Positions 40,758 to 49,737 of a stretch of 64,000 nucleotides of DNA are shown here, one piece after another. Both the position numbers and the translations under genes were made by a program. Positions within the stretch are counted from its first letter, which is position 1; each line of letters opens with the position of its first letter. Source of the DNA: Pseudidiomarina halophila (GTDB lineage Bacteria > Pseudomonadota > Gammaproteobacteria > Enterobacterales > Alteromonadaceae); NCBI RefSeq assembly GCF_003987215.1, contig NZ_PIPW01000001.1, forward strand, positions 310,001 to 374,000, in the 5' to 3' direction. The notes below the pieces were generated by a model. That model saw only the letters and a list, made by a program, of their open reading frames with translations. It searched no databases and had not been told where the DNA came from.

Positions 40758-42296
40758 TTACTTATTTTGGCGCCGATTGACTACGGGCAATACGCCGAGA
40801 ATCACGATCAGGAGCGCAAACATCCAGCTTCCATAAGCCCCCCAAAGGAAGTAGGGAGTCAGTCCGCTGACTAAAGGTACCTGCGCCGACAAGGTGGTGC
40901 TGGAAAATTGCGGTGCCCGGGCCAGCCAGTCACCGTTTTCGTCAACCATTGCAGTAATGCCGCTATTGGTCGAGCGTATCAGCGGGCGACCAAGTTCTAT
41001 CGCTCGCATGCGGGCGATTTGCATATGCTGCGCGGGGCCATGGGAGCGGCCAAACCAGGTATCATTGCTGACGGTTAACAGAAATTCGGTGGTACTGGTG
41101 AAGTTTGCCCGCACGTGTCCGGGGAAGGCGATTTCATAACAAATCGCAGTGGCAAATTCCCAGCCGTGAGCTCGCAAAGGCTCTTGCACTGCGTAGCCGC
41201 GGGAAAAAGACGACATTGGTAAGTTAAACAGCGGCGCCAGGGGGCGCAATAAATCGCCAAATGGCACAAATTCGCCAATGGGCAGCAACTGATGCTTCTG
41301 ATAACGGTTACTGTGGCCGTGCTGATAGGCTTCGTGAACCGCTTCAAGACCGTCCTGACCGAGTGCTATCACTGAGTTAAAGTAGTTATCGCGATCAATA
41401 TCAATGATTCCGGTGATGAAGGCCGTCTGTGTGGTCGCCATCTCATCATGAATTACCGCCAGAATATCGTCAGTATAAGGCTCTGGCATGGTCACCGCAG
41501 ACTCTGGCCAAATGATAACGTCATGGGTGTTGTACAACGGGCGGCTTAAATCGAGATAGCGACTTAAATTGGGCCAGTGCTGATCCGGATCCCACTTTAT
41601 CGACTGATTAATATTGCCCTGTACCAGAGCTATGCTGGCATTGTCACCCGTTCGTGAGACAGCGGTTAGCTGCGACAACAACAGTGGCAACAAAAGCAAT
41701 GATGCGATGAGTGCGGGGGCATGCCAGGAACGCTGTTTAAGCCAATAAACGGTGAGCAAGGCAAGGGTTATCAGTACGGTGGTGATACCGCTGCCGCCGA
41801 ACCAGGGCGCGTAACTTGCCAGCCAGGTATCGGTTTGCGTGTAACCTAACTCTAGCCAGGGGAACCCAGTTAGCAACCAGCCCCGCAGGGACTCGGCAAT
41901 AAGCCAGGTTAATGGCAGACTCCAGTACGCCTGCGCATGAACGCGGACGGTGAGCCAGCGCCAGGACCAGAACGCCAGTGCCGGAAACAGACTCAGATAG
42001 AGAAACAGTAGCATCAGGATGCCGACAGTAGCGATGGGGTGCAGTCCGCCAAAGGTATCAATACTCACGTAAATCCAGCTGAGCCCCGCGGCAAACCAGC
42101 CAAAACCAAAATAGTAACCGAGGCGCCAGACGTCGGCAGGGGCTTTGTCCTGCAACAGCCAGATCATCAGCGCCAGAATTGGCAAGGGTAACCAGGCCTG
42201 ATTAAATGGGGCGTAGCTGAAAACCAGCAGCACACCCAGTAATACACAAGCAATTCGGGTCAATGCAGCTTGCCAGCGGCGATGCCGAGATGCCAT
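40758..42296 (-). CDS. lnt: Apolipoprotein N-acyltransferase
   Basis: Adds the third acyl chain to lipoproteins at the inner membrane, allowing Lol export. The protein has 512 residues with about eight membrane helices and a periplasmic nitrilase-like domain. The catalytic triad is E265, K334 and C386, matching E. coli positions within two residues. Its products here include NlpI, RlpA, LptE and LolB. It is two bases from corC. Confidence 0.97.
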   Translation of the reverse strand: MASRHRRWQAALTRIACVLLGVLLVFSYAPFNQAWLPLPILALMIWLLQDKAPADVWRLGYYFGFGWFAAGLSWIYVSIDTFGGLHPIATVGILMLLFLYLSLFPALAFWSWRWLTVRVHAQAYWSLPLTWLIAESLRGWLLTGFPWLELGYTQTDTWLASYAPWFGGSGITTVLITLALLTVYWLKQRSWHAPALIASLLLLPLLLSQLTAVSRTGDNASIALVQGNINQSIKWDPDQHWPNLSRYLDLSRPLYNTHDVIIWPESAVTMPEPYTDDILAVIHDEMATTQTAFITGIIDIDRDNYFNSVIALGQDGLEAVHEAYQHGHSNRYQKHQLLPIGEFVPFGDLLRPLAPLFNLPMSSFSRGYAVQEPLRAHGWEFATAICYEIAFPGHVRANFTSTTEFLLTVSNDTWFGRSHGPAQHMQIARMRAIELGRPLIRSTNSGITAMVDENGDWLARAPQFSSTTLSAQVPLVSGLTPYFLWGAYGSWMFALLIVILGVLPVVNRRQNK

Positions 42297-42298
42297 GT

Positions 42299-43180
42299 TT
42301 AATTTTCCGTATCGGTAGTGGTTGTCCGCTCAGGAAAACTAACCTGCAACTGCGATATGCGTCGTTTATCGGCGCCAGTCACCTTAAATGCGATGCCACC
42401 GATAGTGATTTCTTCACCTGGTTTGGGTAAGTGACCAAAACCATGGGCCACCATGCCACCGATGGTGTCGTATTCTTCGTCACCAAACTGGGTACTGAAG
42501 TAATCGTTGAAATCTTCAATGGTGGTGAGTGCTTTAACCGAAAAACGCGACTTGTTGATGCGTCGGATATCGGCTTTGGAATCTTCGTTGTAGTCGGTTT
42601 CGTCTTCTATTTCGCCAACGATTTCTTCCAGAATGTCTTCGATCGTCACCAGACCTGACACGCCGCCATATTCGTCGACTACGATGGCCATGTGGTAACG
42701 CTGCGAGCGAAACTCTTTGAGTAACACATCCACCCGTTTGCCTTCTGGGACAATGACTGCCGGGCGAATAACTTTAGCCAGGGAAAACTCGTCGTCGGTC
42801 ATGCCGAAGCCGTAAGCCAAAAGATCTTTGGCCAGCAGAATGCCTTCAATGTGGTCTTTGTTTTCACTAACGACGGGATAGCGACTGTGCTGGGAGTCAA
42901 TCACAATAGGTAAGAAGGCATCCACCGTTTGATTGATATCGATGGTTACCATTTGCGAGCGCGGCACCATGATGTCGCGAACCTTGAGTTCCGCAACGTC
43001 GAGGACGCCTTCAATCATTTCCTTGGTGTCGTTGTCGATCAGGTCGCGTTCTTCTGCGTCCTGAATCATATCGACTAACTCTTCGCGGCTATTCGGCTCT
43101 CCGGTAAACAGTTGCAACAATTTGGTTGCCCACGATTTACTCGCAGAACCGTTGGTAGAGTGGGGATGGTCATCGCTCAT
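42299..43180 (-). CDS. corC: CorC/YbeX family Mg/Co efflux-associated CBS protein
   Basis: Cytoplasmic protein with two CBS domains (about 65-190, starting at [10 protein letters not shown] and including [20 protein letters not shown]) and a C-terminal CorC_HlyC transporter-associated domain. The ATG at 43180 gives 293 residues, matching E. coli YbeX. Longer starts reach into ybeY. YbeX is linked to magnesium homeostasis and ribosome quality. It overlaps ybeY by 11 bases. Confidence 0.95.
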   Translation of the reverse strand: MSDDHPHSTNGSASKSWATKLLQLFTGEPNSREELVDMIQDAEERDLIDNDTKEMIEGVLDVAELKVRDIMVPRSQMVTIDINQTVDAFLPIVIDSQHSRYPVVSENKDHIEGILLAKDLLAYGFGMTDDEFSLAKVIRPAVIVPEGKRVDVLLKEFRSQRYHMAIVVDEYGGVSGLVTIEDILEEIVGEIEDETDYNEDSKADIRRINKSRFSVKALTTIEDFNDYFSTQFGDEEYDTIGGMVAHGFGHLPKPGEEITIGGIAFKVTGADKRRISQLQVSFPERTTTTDTEN

Positions 43181-43670
43181 TAGCTGGTGCTTGCTCCGTT
43201 TGGTTACCAACTTCAGCATAAGGGTCACTATACCCTAAGCCGGTTAGAATCGTTGTTTCAAGGCGCTCCATGTGTTCCGCCTCGGTATCTTCAATATGGT
43301 CATAACCTAGCAAATGCAAGGTTCCGTGTACAATCATATGCGCCCAATGTGCGTCCAAGGTCTTACCTTGCTCTTGCGCTTCGCGCGCTACCACCGGAGC
43401 ACAAACGACCAGATCGCCAAGTAAAGTTACCGGCATCGGAATCGGTGCGCTAAAAGGAAACGATAGCACATTCGTCGCATAGTCGCGTTCACGGTAGTCA
43501 CGATTGAGTTCGAGACCTTCATCCTCAGCAACGATGCGAACGGTAAGTTCGACCTCGCCATCGTTCCATTCATGCCCTTGCAAGGCGGCCTCTACCCACG
43601 ACTGAATGTCATCCGTGGAGGGTAGCTTGGCGCCATTGGAGGCATCCTGAATATCTACTGTAACTGTCAT
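43170..43670 (-). CDS. ybeY: Endoribonuclease YbeY, rRNA maturation factor
   Basis: Zinc metalloprotein needed for 16S rRNA 3' end maturation and ribosome quality control. The protein has 166 residues. The zinc motif HGTLHLLGYDH (about 115-125) is complete, and RDYATNVLSFPF lies in the middle. The ATG overlaps the ybeZ stop by four bases. Confidence 0.97.
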   Translation of the reverse strand: MTVTVDIQDASNGAKLPSTDDIQSWVEAALQGHEWNDGEVELTVRIVAEDEGLELNRDYRERDYATNVLSFPFSAPIPMPVTLLGDLVVCAPVVAREAQEQGKTLDAHWAHMIVHGTLHLLGYDHIEDTEAEHMERLETTILTGLGYSDPYAEVGNQTEQAPANER

Positions 43671-44653
43671 TTGCGTTGGTCGAATTCTTCGTAAGCTTGC
43701 ACAATACGCTGGACTACCGGGTGGCGAACAACATCGGTGGCCTGAAAGAATGTGAAGCTTAAATCTTCTACGTTAGTGAGAACTTCAATAACGTGGCGCA
43801 ATCCTGATTTTTGTCCGCGTGGTAAGTCAACCTGGGTAATATCACCGGTGATGACCGCGCGTGAGTTGAAACCAATACGGGTCAGGAACATTTTCATTTG
43901 TTCGCAGGTGGTATTCTGGCTCTCATCGAGAATGATAAAAGCATCATTTAAGGTACGACCGCGCATGTAGGCCAGCGGTGCGACCTCGATAACATTACGC
44001 TCGAGCAATTTTTCAACCCGCTCAAAGCCAAGCATCTCAAATAACGCGTCATAAAGCGGACGTAAATAAGGGTCGACTTTTTGGGCCAGATCGCCAGGCA
44101 AAAAGCCTAACTTTTCGCCTGCTTCAACGGCAGGGCGCGTCAGTAAGATACGACGAACTTCCTGGCGTTCCAGCGCATCTACGGCACATGCGACCGCGAG
44201 ATAGGTTTTGCCGGTACCGGCCGGACCGATGCCAAAGTTGACATCGTGGCTCAGAATCGCGCGCACGTACTCAGCCTGATTGTGATTACGTGGCTTGATC
44301 ATGCCGCGTTTGGTTTTGATGTGGGTCATTTTTTCTGCAGCCGGGTCGCCTTTGCCCTGCTCCAGAACGTTCGCTTGTTGAATCGCAAGGTGGACCTGCT
44401 GCGGTGTAATCTCGCCAGGTGCGCCTTTGACCGTGGCTGTTTCCACATAAAGGTCGCGCAATAATTTCTCTGCGGCTTTGACCGTATGTTGCGGGCCAAT
44501 CAACCGGAATGCCTGATTGCGGTAAGTAATTTCAACACCCAGTCGCCGTTCAATATGTTTGAGATTTTCATCAAACGGGCCACAGAGTTCAGCTAAACGC
44601 CGGCTGTCTGCCGGCTCTAGTTCGATATCAAGGGTGGTAACTTTTGGACTCAA
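43667..44653 (-). CDS. ybeZ: PhoH-like ATPase YbeZ
   Basis: PhoH family ATPase/helicase that in E. coli partners YbeY in RNA processing. The protein has 328 residues. An N-terminal KH-like part precedes Walker A GPAGTGKT near residue 142. Walker B-type FIILDESQN is near 238. The late RGQKSGLRHV block is typical. It is four bases into ybeY and 14 bases from miaB. Confidence 0.96.
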   Translation of the reverse strand: MSPKVTTLDIELEPADSRRLAELCGPFDENLKHIERRLGVEITYRNQAFRLIGPQHTVKAAEKLLRDLYVETATVKGAPGEITPQQVHLAIQQANVLEQGKGDPAAEKMTHIKTKRGMIKPRNHNQAEYVRAILSHDVNFGIGPAGTGKTYLAVACAVDALERQEVRRILLTRPAVEAGEKLGFLPGDLAQKVDPYLRPLYDALFEMLGFERVEKLLERNVIEVAPLAYMRGRTLNDAFIILDESQNTTCEQMKMFLTRIGFNSRAVITGDITQVDLPRGQKSGLRHVIEVLTNVEDLSFTFFQATDVVRHPVVQRIVQAYEEFDQRK

Positions 44654-44667
44654 AAGGACCTCTTTGG

Positions 44668-46110
44668 TTAAGACTGTTGGGGTGGAATGAAGCTCGCCAC
44701 ACCCAATGCATCAGGTTGTGTGCGTGCTTGTTTGGCAAGAATGGTCTGCGGTGCTGTATCCACCCGCAGGCCCATCTCATCTTCCACTCGAATCACGTCG
44801 CCGCGCAGTGAATTGGCAAATGCATCGGTAATTTTTACGTCAACAAAGCGACCAATCATGGATGGGTCACCGACAAAGTTAACCACCCGGTTATTTTCCG
44901 TGCGTCCACTTAGCTCCATTGGATCTTTTTTCGACGGACCTATCACCAAAATACGTTGTTCAGTAGCAACCATGCGACGTGCGTGAGCATGCGCCTGCTG
45001 ATTTAAGCGTTGCTGCAGAATTTGTAAGCGCTGTTTCTTGGTCTCTTCACTGATGTCGTCAGGCAGATCTGCCGCTGGCGTGCCTGGTCGCGCGCTGTAA
45101 ATAAAACTGAAGCTCAGGTCAAAGTCGATAGCCTGAATGAGGTCCATGGTCGCTTCAAAGTCGGCATCAGATTCACCCGGGAAGCCAATAATAAAGTCGG
45201 AGGACATTGCCATGTTTGGCCGGATGCGCTTCAGCTTGCGAATTTGCGATTTGTATTCAAGTGCGGTGTGGCCGCGCTTCATTAACGTTAGTACCCGGTC
45301 AGAGCCACTTTGCACCGGCAGATGCAGGTGATTGACCAGTTCAGGAATGGTGCCATAAGCTTCAATAATATCGTCGGTAAACTCTACCGGGTGCGACGTG
45401 GTATAGCGAATACGGTCAATGCCATCAATCGCAGCAACCAGATGAAGCAGTTCTGAGAAACGGCAAACTGAACCATCGAAGCTTTCGCCGCGATAGGCAT
45501 TCACATTCTGTCCCAGAAGATTGACTTCACGCACGCCTTGCTCTGCCAGTTGGGCAATTTCATACAGCACATCGTCAACAGGACGACTGACTTCCTCGCC
45601 ACGGGTGTAAGGCACCACGCAGAAGGTGCAGTACTTACTACAGCCTTCCATAATGGAGACGAACGCAGTCGGGCCTTCAGCTTTTGGCTCGGGCAGGCTG
45701 TCGAATTTTTCAATTTCCGGAAACGAGATATCAACCATCGGGGTGTGATTGGTTTGCACTTCTTTCACCATTGCTGGCAAGCGGTGCAGGGTTTGCGGTC
45801 CGAACACGATATCAACGTAAGGTGCGCGGGCGCGGATGTGTTCACCTTCTTGTGAGGCAACACAACCACCGACCCCAATCACTAAATCAGGATTTTTATC
45901 TTTTAATGTTTTCCAACGGCCAAGCTGATGAAAGACCTTTTCCTGGGCTTTCTCACGAATCGAGCAGGTGTTGAGCAGGATCAAATCGGCATCTTCTGGC
46001 TCGTCTGCGACTTCATAGCCATGGGTTGCGCCCAGCAGATCAGCCATCTTCGCTGAATCGTACTCGTTCATTTGGCAGCCCCAAGTTTTGATGTATAACT
46101 TCTTGCTCAT
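44668..46110 (-). CDS. miaB: tRNA-2-methylthio-N6-dimethylallyladenosine synthase
   Basis: Radical-SAM methylthiotransferase acting on A37 of tRNAs reading UNN codons. The protein has 480 residues. The N-terminal cluster cysteines are in [13 protein letters not shown] and NTCSIREKA, plus a third in GGCVASQEG. The radical-SAM motif CSKYCTFC is near residue 156, and a TRAM domain ends the protein. miaB-ybeZ-ybeY-corC-lnt is the classic operon. Confidence 0.98.
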   Translation of the reverse strand: MSKKLYIKTWGCQMNEYDSAKMADLLGATHGYEVADEPEDADLILLNTCSIREKAQEKVFHQLGRWKTLKDKNPDLVIGVGGCVASQEGEHIRARAPYVDIVFGPQTLHRLPAMVKEVQTNHTPMVDISFPEIEKFDSLPEPKAEGPTAFVSIMEGCSKYCTFCVVPYTRGEEVSRPVDDVLYEIAQLAEQGVREVNLLGQNVNAYRGESFDGSVCRFSELLHLVAAIDGIDRIRYTTSHPVEFTDDIIEAYGTIPELVNHLHLPVQSGSDRVLTLMKRGHTALEYKSQIRKLKRIRPNMAMSSDFIIGFPGESDADFEATMDLIQAIDFDLSFSFIYSARPGTPAADLPDDISEETKKQRLQILQQRLNQQAHAHARRMVATEQRILVIGPSKKDPMELSGRTENNRVVNFVGDPSMIGRFVDVKITDAFANSLRGDVIRVEDEMGLRVDTAPQTILAKQARTQPDALGVASFIPPQQS

Positions 46111-46175
46111 AACTTCGCTTTACTCACTTGCGTTGGTGTATCTCAAAAGGGACATTATTTTAGCCTGTTCTGTGC

Positions 46176-47063
46176 TCAACTGCCAACTTTGCCGCCAGTT
46201 TCTGCTTTGCGCCGGGTACGAATCGCTAAATAGCCTGCCAGAGTAATAATGGCTGCACCGCTAAGCATGTGCCAGGTAATGGGTTCCTGCCAAAACCAAT
46301 AGCCCATGAGTGCGGCGAAAATAACTGAACTGTAGGTAAAAACACCGACCTTGGCAGCCGGGGCTAAAGAAAACGCTTTGACCATACCGAGCTGGCCGGT
46401 CACCGCAAGTCCACCCATAGCAAAGATACCGAGCCAGTGTTCTGTAGCGATCGGAGAACCCAGCCAAATCAGTGGAATGCCCGAGAGTACTGTCGACAGA
46501 CCGGAAAAATAAAAAACAATTTTGCTGGATGACTCTGTCGCAGACATCTGACGGATCAGAGTTTTGGTAAATGCTGCCAGACAGGCCGCTATAAATGCGA
46601 TGCCAACAATCGGTGAGAGCTCAGCGGCAACCGGGTTGAGAAAGATGAATACGCCAACAAAACCGATTGCGATGGCAATCCAGGTTTGCGGTAAGACGCG
46701 TTCTGATAACCACAGTCGGCCAATGACCGGAATTAAGAAAGGTGACAACAACAGCACCAGAGTGGCCTGCGCTAAAGGTATATGCGCGATGGCATAGAAG
46801 AACAGATACATTGCCGCCAGCCCGGCAATACCGCGGCTCAAATGAAAGCCCCAGGCCTTTGTCTTAAAGGCCGCCGGACCTTTACGCCAGAGCCAGGGCA
46901 AGAGCACGACAAAAGCCATCAGACTGCGGAAGAACACCAGCTGTTCCGAAGGTACATCGGTACTCAAATACTTTACCAGGGCACTGACGCCGGCAAAGCA
47001 AAGCTCTGCGCCAAGCACAAGTAGTGAAGCGATGACCACGGTACGTTGAGGAGTTTCTATCAT
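46176..47063 (-). CDS. EamA/DMT family transporter
   Basis: A 295-residue inner-membrane protein with about ten helices in two EamA halves (about 10-140 and 150-285). Substrate unknown; this family includes metabolite and amino-acid exporters. It lies between miaB and ubiF, which are adjacent and divergent in E. coli, so it is a lineage-specific insertion in that gap. Confidence 0.88.
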   Translation of the reverse strand: MIETPQRTVVIASLLVLGAELCFAGVSALVKYLSTDVPSEQLVFFRSLMAFVVLLPWLWRKGPAAFKTKAWGFHLSRGIAGLAAMYLFFYAIAHIPLAQATLVLLLSPFLIPVIGRLWLSERVLPQTWIAIAIGFVGVFIFLNPVAAELSPIVGIAFIAACLAAFTKTLIRQMSATESSSKIVFYFSGLSTVLSGIPLIWLGSPIATEHWLGIFAMGGLAVTGQLGMVKAFSLAPAAKVGVFTYSSVIFAALMGYWFWQEPITWHMLSGAAIITLAGYLAIRTRRKAETGGKVGS

Positions 47064-47220
47064 TGGCTAGGCCGGACGAGCAATTTAAGTCGTTATATTA
47101 GCACGATCCTACCGCCGACTTTTAGCAATGTTTTTGTCGGGAATCCTGTATTCTTCAGGTAGTATTTTTTATGATGTGAGCATGGTTTAGCTAAATCAGT
47201 GAAGCGAAAAGGAAACGAGC

Positions 47221-48360
47221 ATGCATGTGGTGATTGTCGGGGGAGGACTGGTGGGTGCCGCCGCAGCGGTAACTGCGCAACAAGCCGGCTACCGGGTGAC
47301 GTTGCTTGAGCGCGGTGCCTCACCGCTAAGCACGCCAGAGCAAGCGCCATGGGATTTGCGCATTTCTTCAGTGCACGAAAAAAATCGCCACTGGTTACAA
47401 CGGCTGGGGGTGTGGTCACGTGTCGAATCTTCGAAACACCTTGCCTATGATGCCTTAAGTGTTACAACCCGCGACGGTCTGAGTGTCACTTTTACCGCCG
47501 CAGAAGTTGATCAGCCGCAACTCGGCGTTATGGTCGAAAACAATGCACTGATACGTGCCATGTGGCACTACGTCGCTGAACATTCACAGGTGGAGCTGCG
47601 CTCTGATACTGCAGTGCAGTCCTATGATCTCAGCGGGCAACAGTTGCATTTTGCAACGGGTGAGGCACTAAGTTATGACTTACTGATTGGCGCTGACGGG
47701 GCGAATTCCGCCGTGGCGCGTGCGGCCGGTATCGGTATGCGCGGTTGGGATTACGACATGCGCTGTTTGCTGGCTATCGTCGAGACGGAGAAACCTGTTG
47801 CGCCTGCGACCTGGGAAATCTTTCGTGAGCAGGGACCTTATGCTTTGTTACCTTTAGATCAACACCGGGCCTGTCTCATCGATTACCGCTCCGAACAGGA
47901 ATGGCGCTCAGCGGATGAAGCGGCTATCGCCGAGGGGCTGGAACAAACCTTTGCACCCCATATTGGCAGCTTTGAACTGCAACGTCATGGCAGTTTTCCC
48001 CTGCGCCGGCAGCGGGCGCTCAGGTATATCGATACGCGCGGAGTCGTATTAATTGGTGATGCTGCCCACAGCATTCATCCCCTTGCCGGACAAGGTGTAA
48101 ATCTTGGCTTTGCGGATGTACAGGAACTTTTCGAGCAGCTTGCGCAGAAGCCACTTGACCAGGCTTTACGTGGTTATGAGCGTAAACAAATGGCGGTAAA
48201 CCAGCAGATGATGCGGGTTATGGATGCGATTCATGTTGGATTCCGCTCGGAGCATCTGGCGGCACGCGCAGCTGTTGCGCTAGGCTTAACTGCAGTGAGC
48301 AAGTTGGCGCCATTGCGGAAACAAATTATTCGCGCGGCAATGGGCGATTCGCAGATATAA
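47221..48360 (+). CDS. ubiF: FAD-dependent 3-demethoxyubiquinol 3-hydroxylase (UbiF-like)
   Basis: Flavin monooxygenase of ubiquinone synthesis. The 379 residues show the N-terminal dinucleotide motif GGGLVG (7-12), the DG motif LLIGADGANS near 157 and the GDAAHSIHPLAGQGVNLG block near 280. These are typical of the UbiH/UbiF/UbiI group. The group is hard to separate by sequence alone; the place next to miaB and a glutamine/methionine/leucine tRNA cluster, as in E. coli, points to UbiF. A purine-rich AAAAGGAAACGAG precedes the ATG. Confidence 0.85.
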   Translation: MHVVIVGGGLVGAAAAVTAQQAGYRVTLLERGASPLSTPEQAPWDLRISSVHEKNRHWLQRLGVWSRVESSKHLAYDALSVTTRDGLSVTFTAAEVDQPQLGVMVENNALIRAMWHYVAEHSQVELRSDTAVQSYDLSGQQLHFATGEALSYDLLIGADGANSAVARAAGIGMRGWDYDMRCLLAIVETEKPVAPATWEIFREQGPYALLPLDQHRACLIDYRSEQEWRSADEAAIAEGLEQTFAPHIGSFELQRHGSFPLRRQRALRYIDTRGVVLIGDAAHSIHPLAGQGVNLGFADVQELFEQLAQKPLDQALRGYERKQMAVNQQMMRVMDAIHVGFRSEHLAARAAVALGLTAVSKLAPLRKQIIRAAMGDSQI

Positions 48361-48385
48361 AAAAAACCGCCAGCTGGCGGTTTCT
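48361..48385. terminator. Bidirectional terminator between ubiF and the tRNA cluster
   Basis: AAACCGCC (48364-48371) and GGCGGTTT (48376-48383) are a perfect 8-bp stem around a short loop. T runs on both strands (complement of the A run at 48361-48366; TTTCTT at 48381-48386) let it serve ubiF and the minus-strand tRNAs. Confidence 0.85.
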
Positions 48386-48415
48386 TCGCTTTGTTGCAAA
48401 CACCATTAATTAAAA

Positions 48416-48502
48416 TGGTGCGGAGGGGGGGACTTGAACCCCCACGTCCTTTCGGACACTAGCACCTGAAGCTAGCGCGTCTACCAATTCCGCCACCACC
48501 GC
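48416..48502 (-). tRNA. tRNA-Leu (anticodon CAG)
   Basis: An 87-base leucine tRNA with a long variable arm and encoded CCA. The anticodon loop TTCAGGT gives CAG. The acceptor stem (GCGGTGG with CCTCCGC) has a U-U mismatch at position 5:68; E. coli tRNA-Leu(CAG) also has a mismatch there. Last gene of the cluster. Confidence 0.93.
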
Positions 48503-48518
48503 AACAAGCAGATGAGAG

Positions 48519-48593
48519 TGGCTGGGGTACCAGGATTTGAACCTGGGAATGGCGGGATCAAAACCCGCTGCCTTACCGCTTGGCTATACCCCA
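48519..48593 (-). tRNA. tRNA-Gln (anticodon TTG), copy 1
   Basis: A 75-base tRNA. The acceptor stem and T-arm are fully paired, the anticodon loop TTTTGAT gives TTG, and CCA-equivalent GCCA is encoded. It is identical to the copy at 48617-48691. Confidence 0.95.
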
Positions 48594-48616
48594 ACTCTCG
48601 GAAAACAGCTTTTAAG

Positions 48617-48691
48617 TGGCTGGGGTACCAGGATTTGAACCTGGGAATGGCGGGATCAAAACCCGCTGCCTTACCGCTTGGCTATACCCCA
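48617..48691 (-). tRNA. tRNA-Gln (anticodon TTG), copy 2
   Basis: Identical in sequence to copy 1, 23 bases away, so a recent duplication or kept identical by gene conversion. Anticodon TTG reads CAA and, by wobble, CAG. Confidence 0.95.
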
Positions 48692-48729
48692 ACTTAGGCT
48701 TAAAAACTTTGCCCTCGACCGAAGAAGGT

Positions 48730-48814
48730 TGGTGCGGACGGAGAGACTTGAACTCTCACGCCGTGAGGCACTGGAACCTAAATCCAGCGTGTCTACCAAT
48801 TCCACCACGTCCGC
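48730..48814 (-). tRNA. leuW: tRNA-Leu (anticodon TAG)
   Basis: An 85-base leucine tRNA. The anticodon loop TTTAGGT gives TAG, the T-loop TTCAAGT is present and CCA is encoded. Position after the methionine tRNA matches E. coli metT-leuW. Confidence 0.95.
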
Positions 48815-48835
48815 CCATGCAATTTAATTTTTGGT

Positions 48836-48912
48836 TGGTGGCTACGGCGAGATTCGAACTTGCGACCCCAGCATTATGAGTGCTGTGCTCTAACCAGCTG
48901 AGCTACGTAGCC
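48836..48912 (-). tRNA. metT: Elongator tRNA-Met (anticodon CAT)
   Basis: A 77-base tRNA closely matching E. coli elongator tRNA-Met. Acceptor GGCTACG is fully paired, unlike the initiator. The anticodon loop CTCATAA gives CAT. CCA is encoded. It is the promoter-proximal gene of the five-tRNA unit. Confidence 0.95.
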
Positions 48913-48956
48913 ATACCAAAAACTTTTTAAAACTGCGCTCGGTGAGTGCGGCGCGT

Positions 48957-48985
48957 ATTATGCAAATCAGGGGCTCTAGCGTCAA
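48957..48985 (-). promoter_or_regulatory. Promoter of the tRNA-Met/Leu/Gln/Gln/Leu cluster
   Basis: On the minus strand a -35 TTGACG (48985-48980) and -10 CATAAT (48962-48957) are separated by exactly 17 bases. A GC-rich discriminator (ACGCGCCGC) follows, as in stringently controlled stable-RNA promoters. Confidence 0.8.
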
Positions 48986-49066
48986 CCTCTTTTTCGCAAA
49001 AATACGCGTTTAACCGCGCGATTGATTAAAAAACCGATAGTTTGGTTATTTAATCGGCGAAAGGGG

Positions 49067-49735
49067 TTACCAGGGTAAAGTTTCGCCGTTGCTATGGCGG
49101 AACGAGCCGGTACTGTCGAGGTCAAGTTCATCCATGCGTTGTACAAGCCGGCTGGCTGCTTCGCTGGCGGAGATATCGCCGCGGTTACCGACCATATCGG
49201 TTTGCACATAGCCTGGGTGCAGCATGCCAACGGCGATGCCATCATCTTTGAAATCGTTGGCGAGGGATACGCCAGCGGCATTGAGCGCGGCTTTACTCAT
49301 ACGATAACCGTATTGGCCACCAGAACCGTTATCGCCCATAGAGCCCATGCGTGAGGTAATCATAATAACCTTGCTGCCTTGTTTGAGCTGCTGGCGCAGG
49401 GCTCGCGTTAATGCCAGCGGACCAATAGCGTTGACTTCAAACTGGCGTTTAAGGTCGGCCTCTTCGAAGTCATGAAACTTATCTCCTTCGAGGATGCCGG
49501 CATTGTTAACCAGTAGATCAATGGTTTCATTTTCCAGCCGCTCGGCGAGTAACTGGCGTGCATCAGTATCGGTGACATCAATACCGTCGATGATGGCAAC
49601 GCCAAGATCTTCGAGTTCTGGTGAAGGCTTACGGCACACGGCAGTGACGTTGTCGCCACGTTCGTGAAATTGTCGGGCCAGAGCAAGACCAATACCGCGA
49701 TTGGCACCAGTTATAACAACATGCTTAGCACTCAT
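49067..49735 (-). CDS. Short-chain dehydrogenase/reductase (SDR) family
   Basis: NAD(P)-dependent oxidoreductase of 222 residues. It has the GANRGIG nucleotide motif (10-16), NNAG near 78-81, the catalytic Ser in ITSRMGS, and the YxxxK pair in YGYRMSK. The sequence is of the C-factor/CsgA-like SDR type. Its substrate is unknown. It starts two bases after the fumC stop, so the two are co-transcribed. Confidence 0.9.
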   Translation of the reverse strand: MSAKHVVITGANRGIGLALARQFHERGDNVTAVCRKPSPELEDLGVAIIDGIDVTDTDARQLLAERLENETIDLLVNNAGILEGDKFHDFEEADLKRQFEVNAIGPLALTRALRQQLKQGSKVIMITSRMGSMGDNGSGGQYGYRMSKAALNAAGVSLANDFKDDGIAVGMLHPGYVQTDMVGNRGDISASEAASRLVQRMDELDLDSTGSFRHSNGETLPW

Positions 49736-49737
49736 AA

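Noticed and set aside
48519-48691. Possible two-unit repeat array
   Set aside because: The two identical blocks are tRNA-Gln genes, each with full cloverleaf pairing. No CRISPR or tandem-repeat array is present.
48512-48879. Two frames over the tRNA cluster
   Set aside because: They translate tRNA genes. The repeated GVPGFEPGNGG product is the usual artefact of tRNA-Gln copies.
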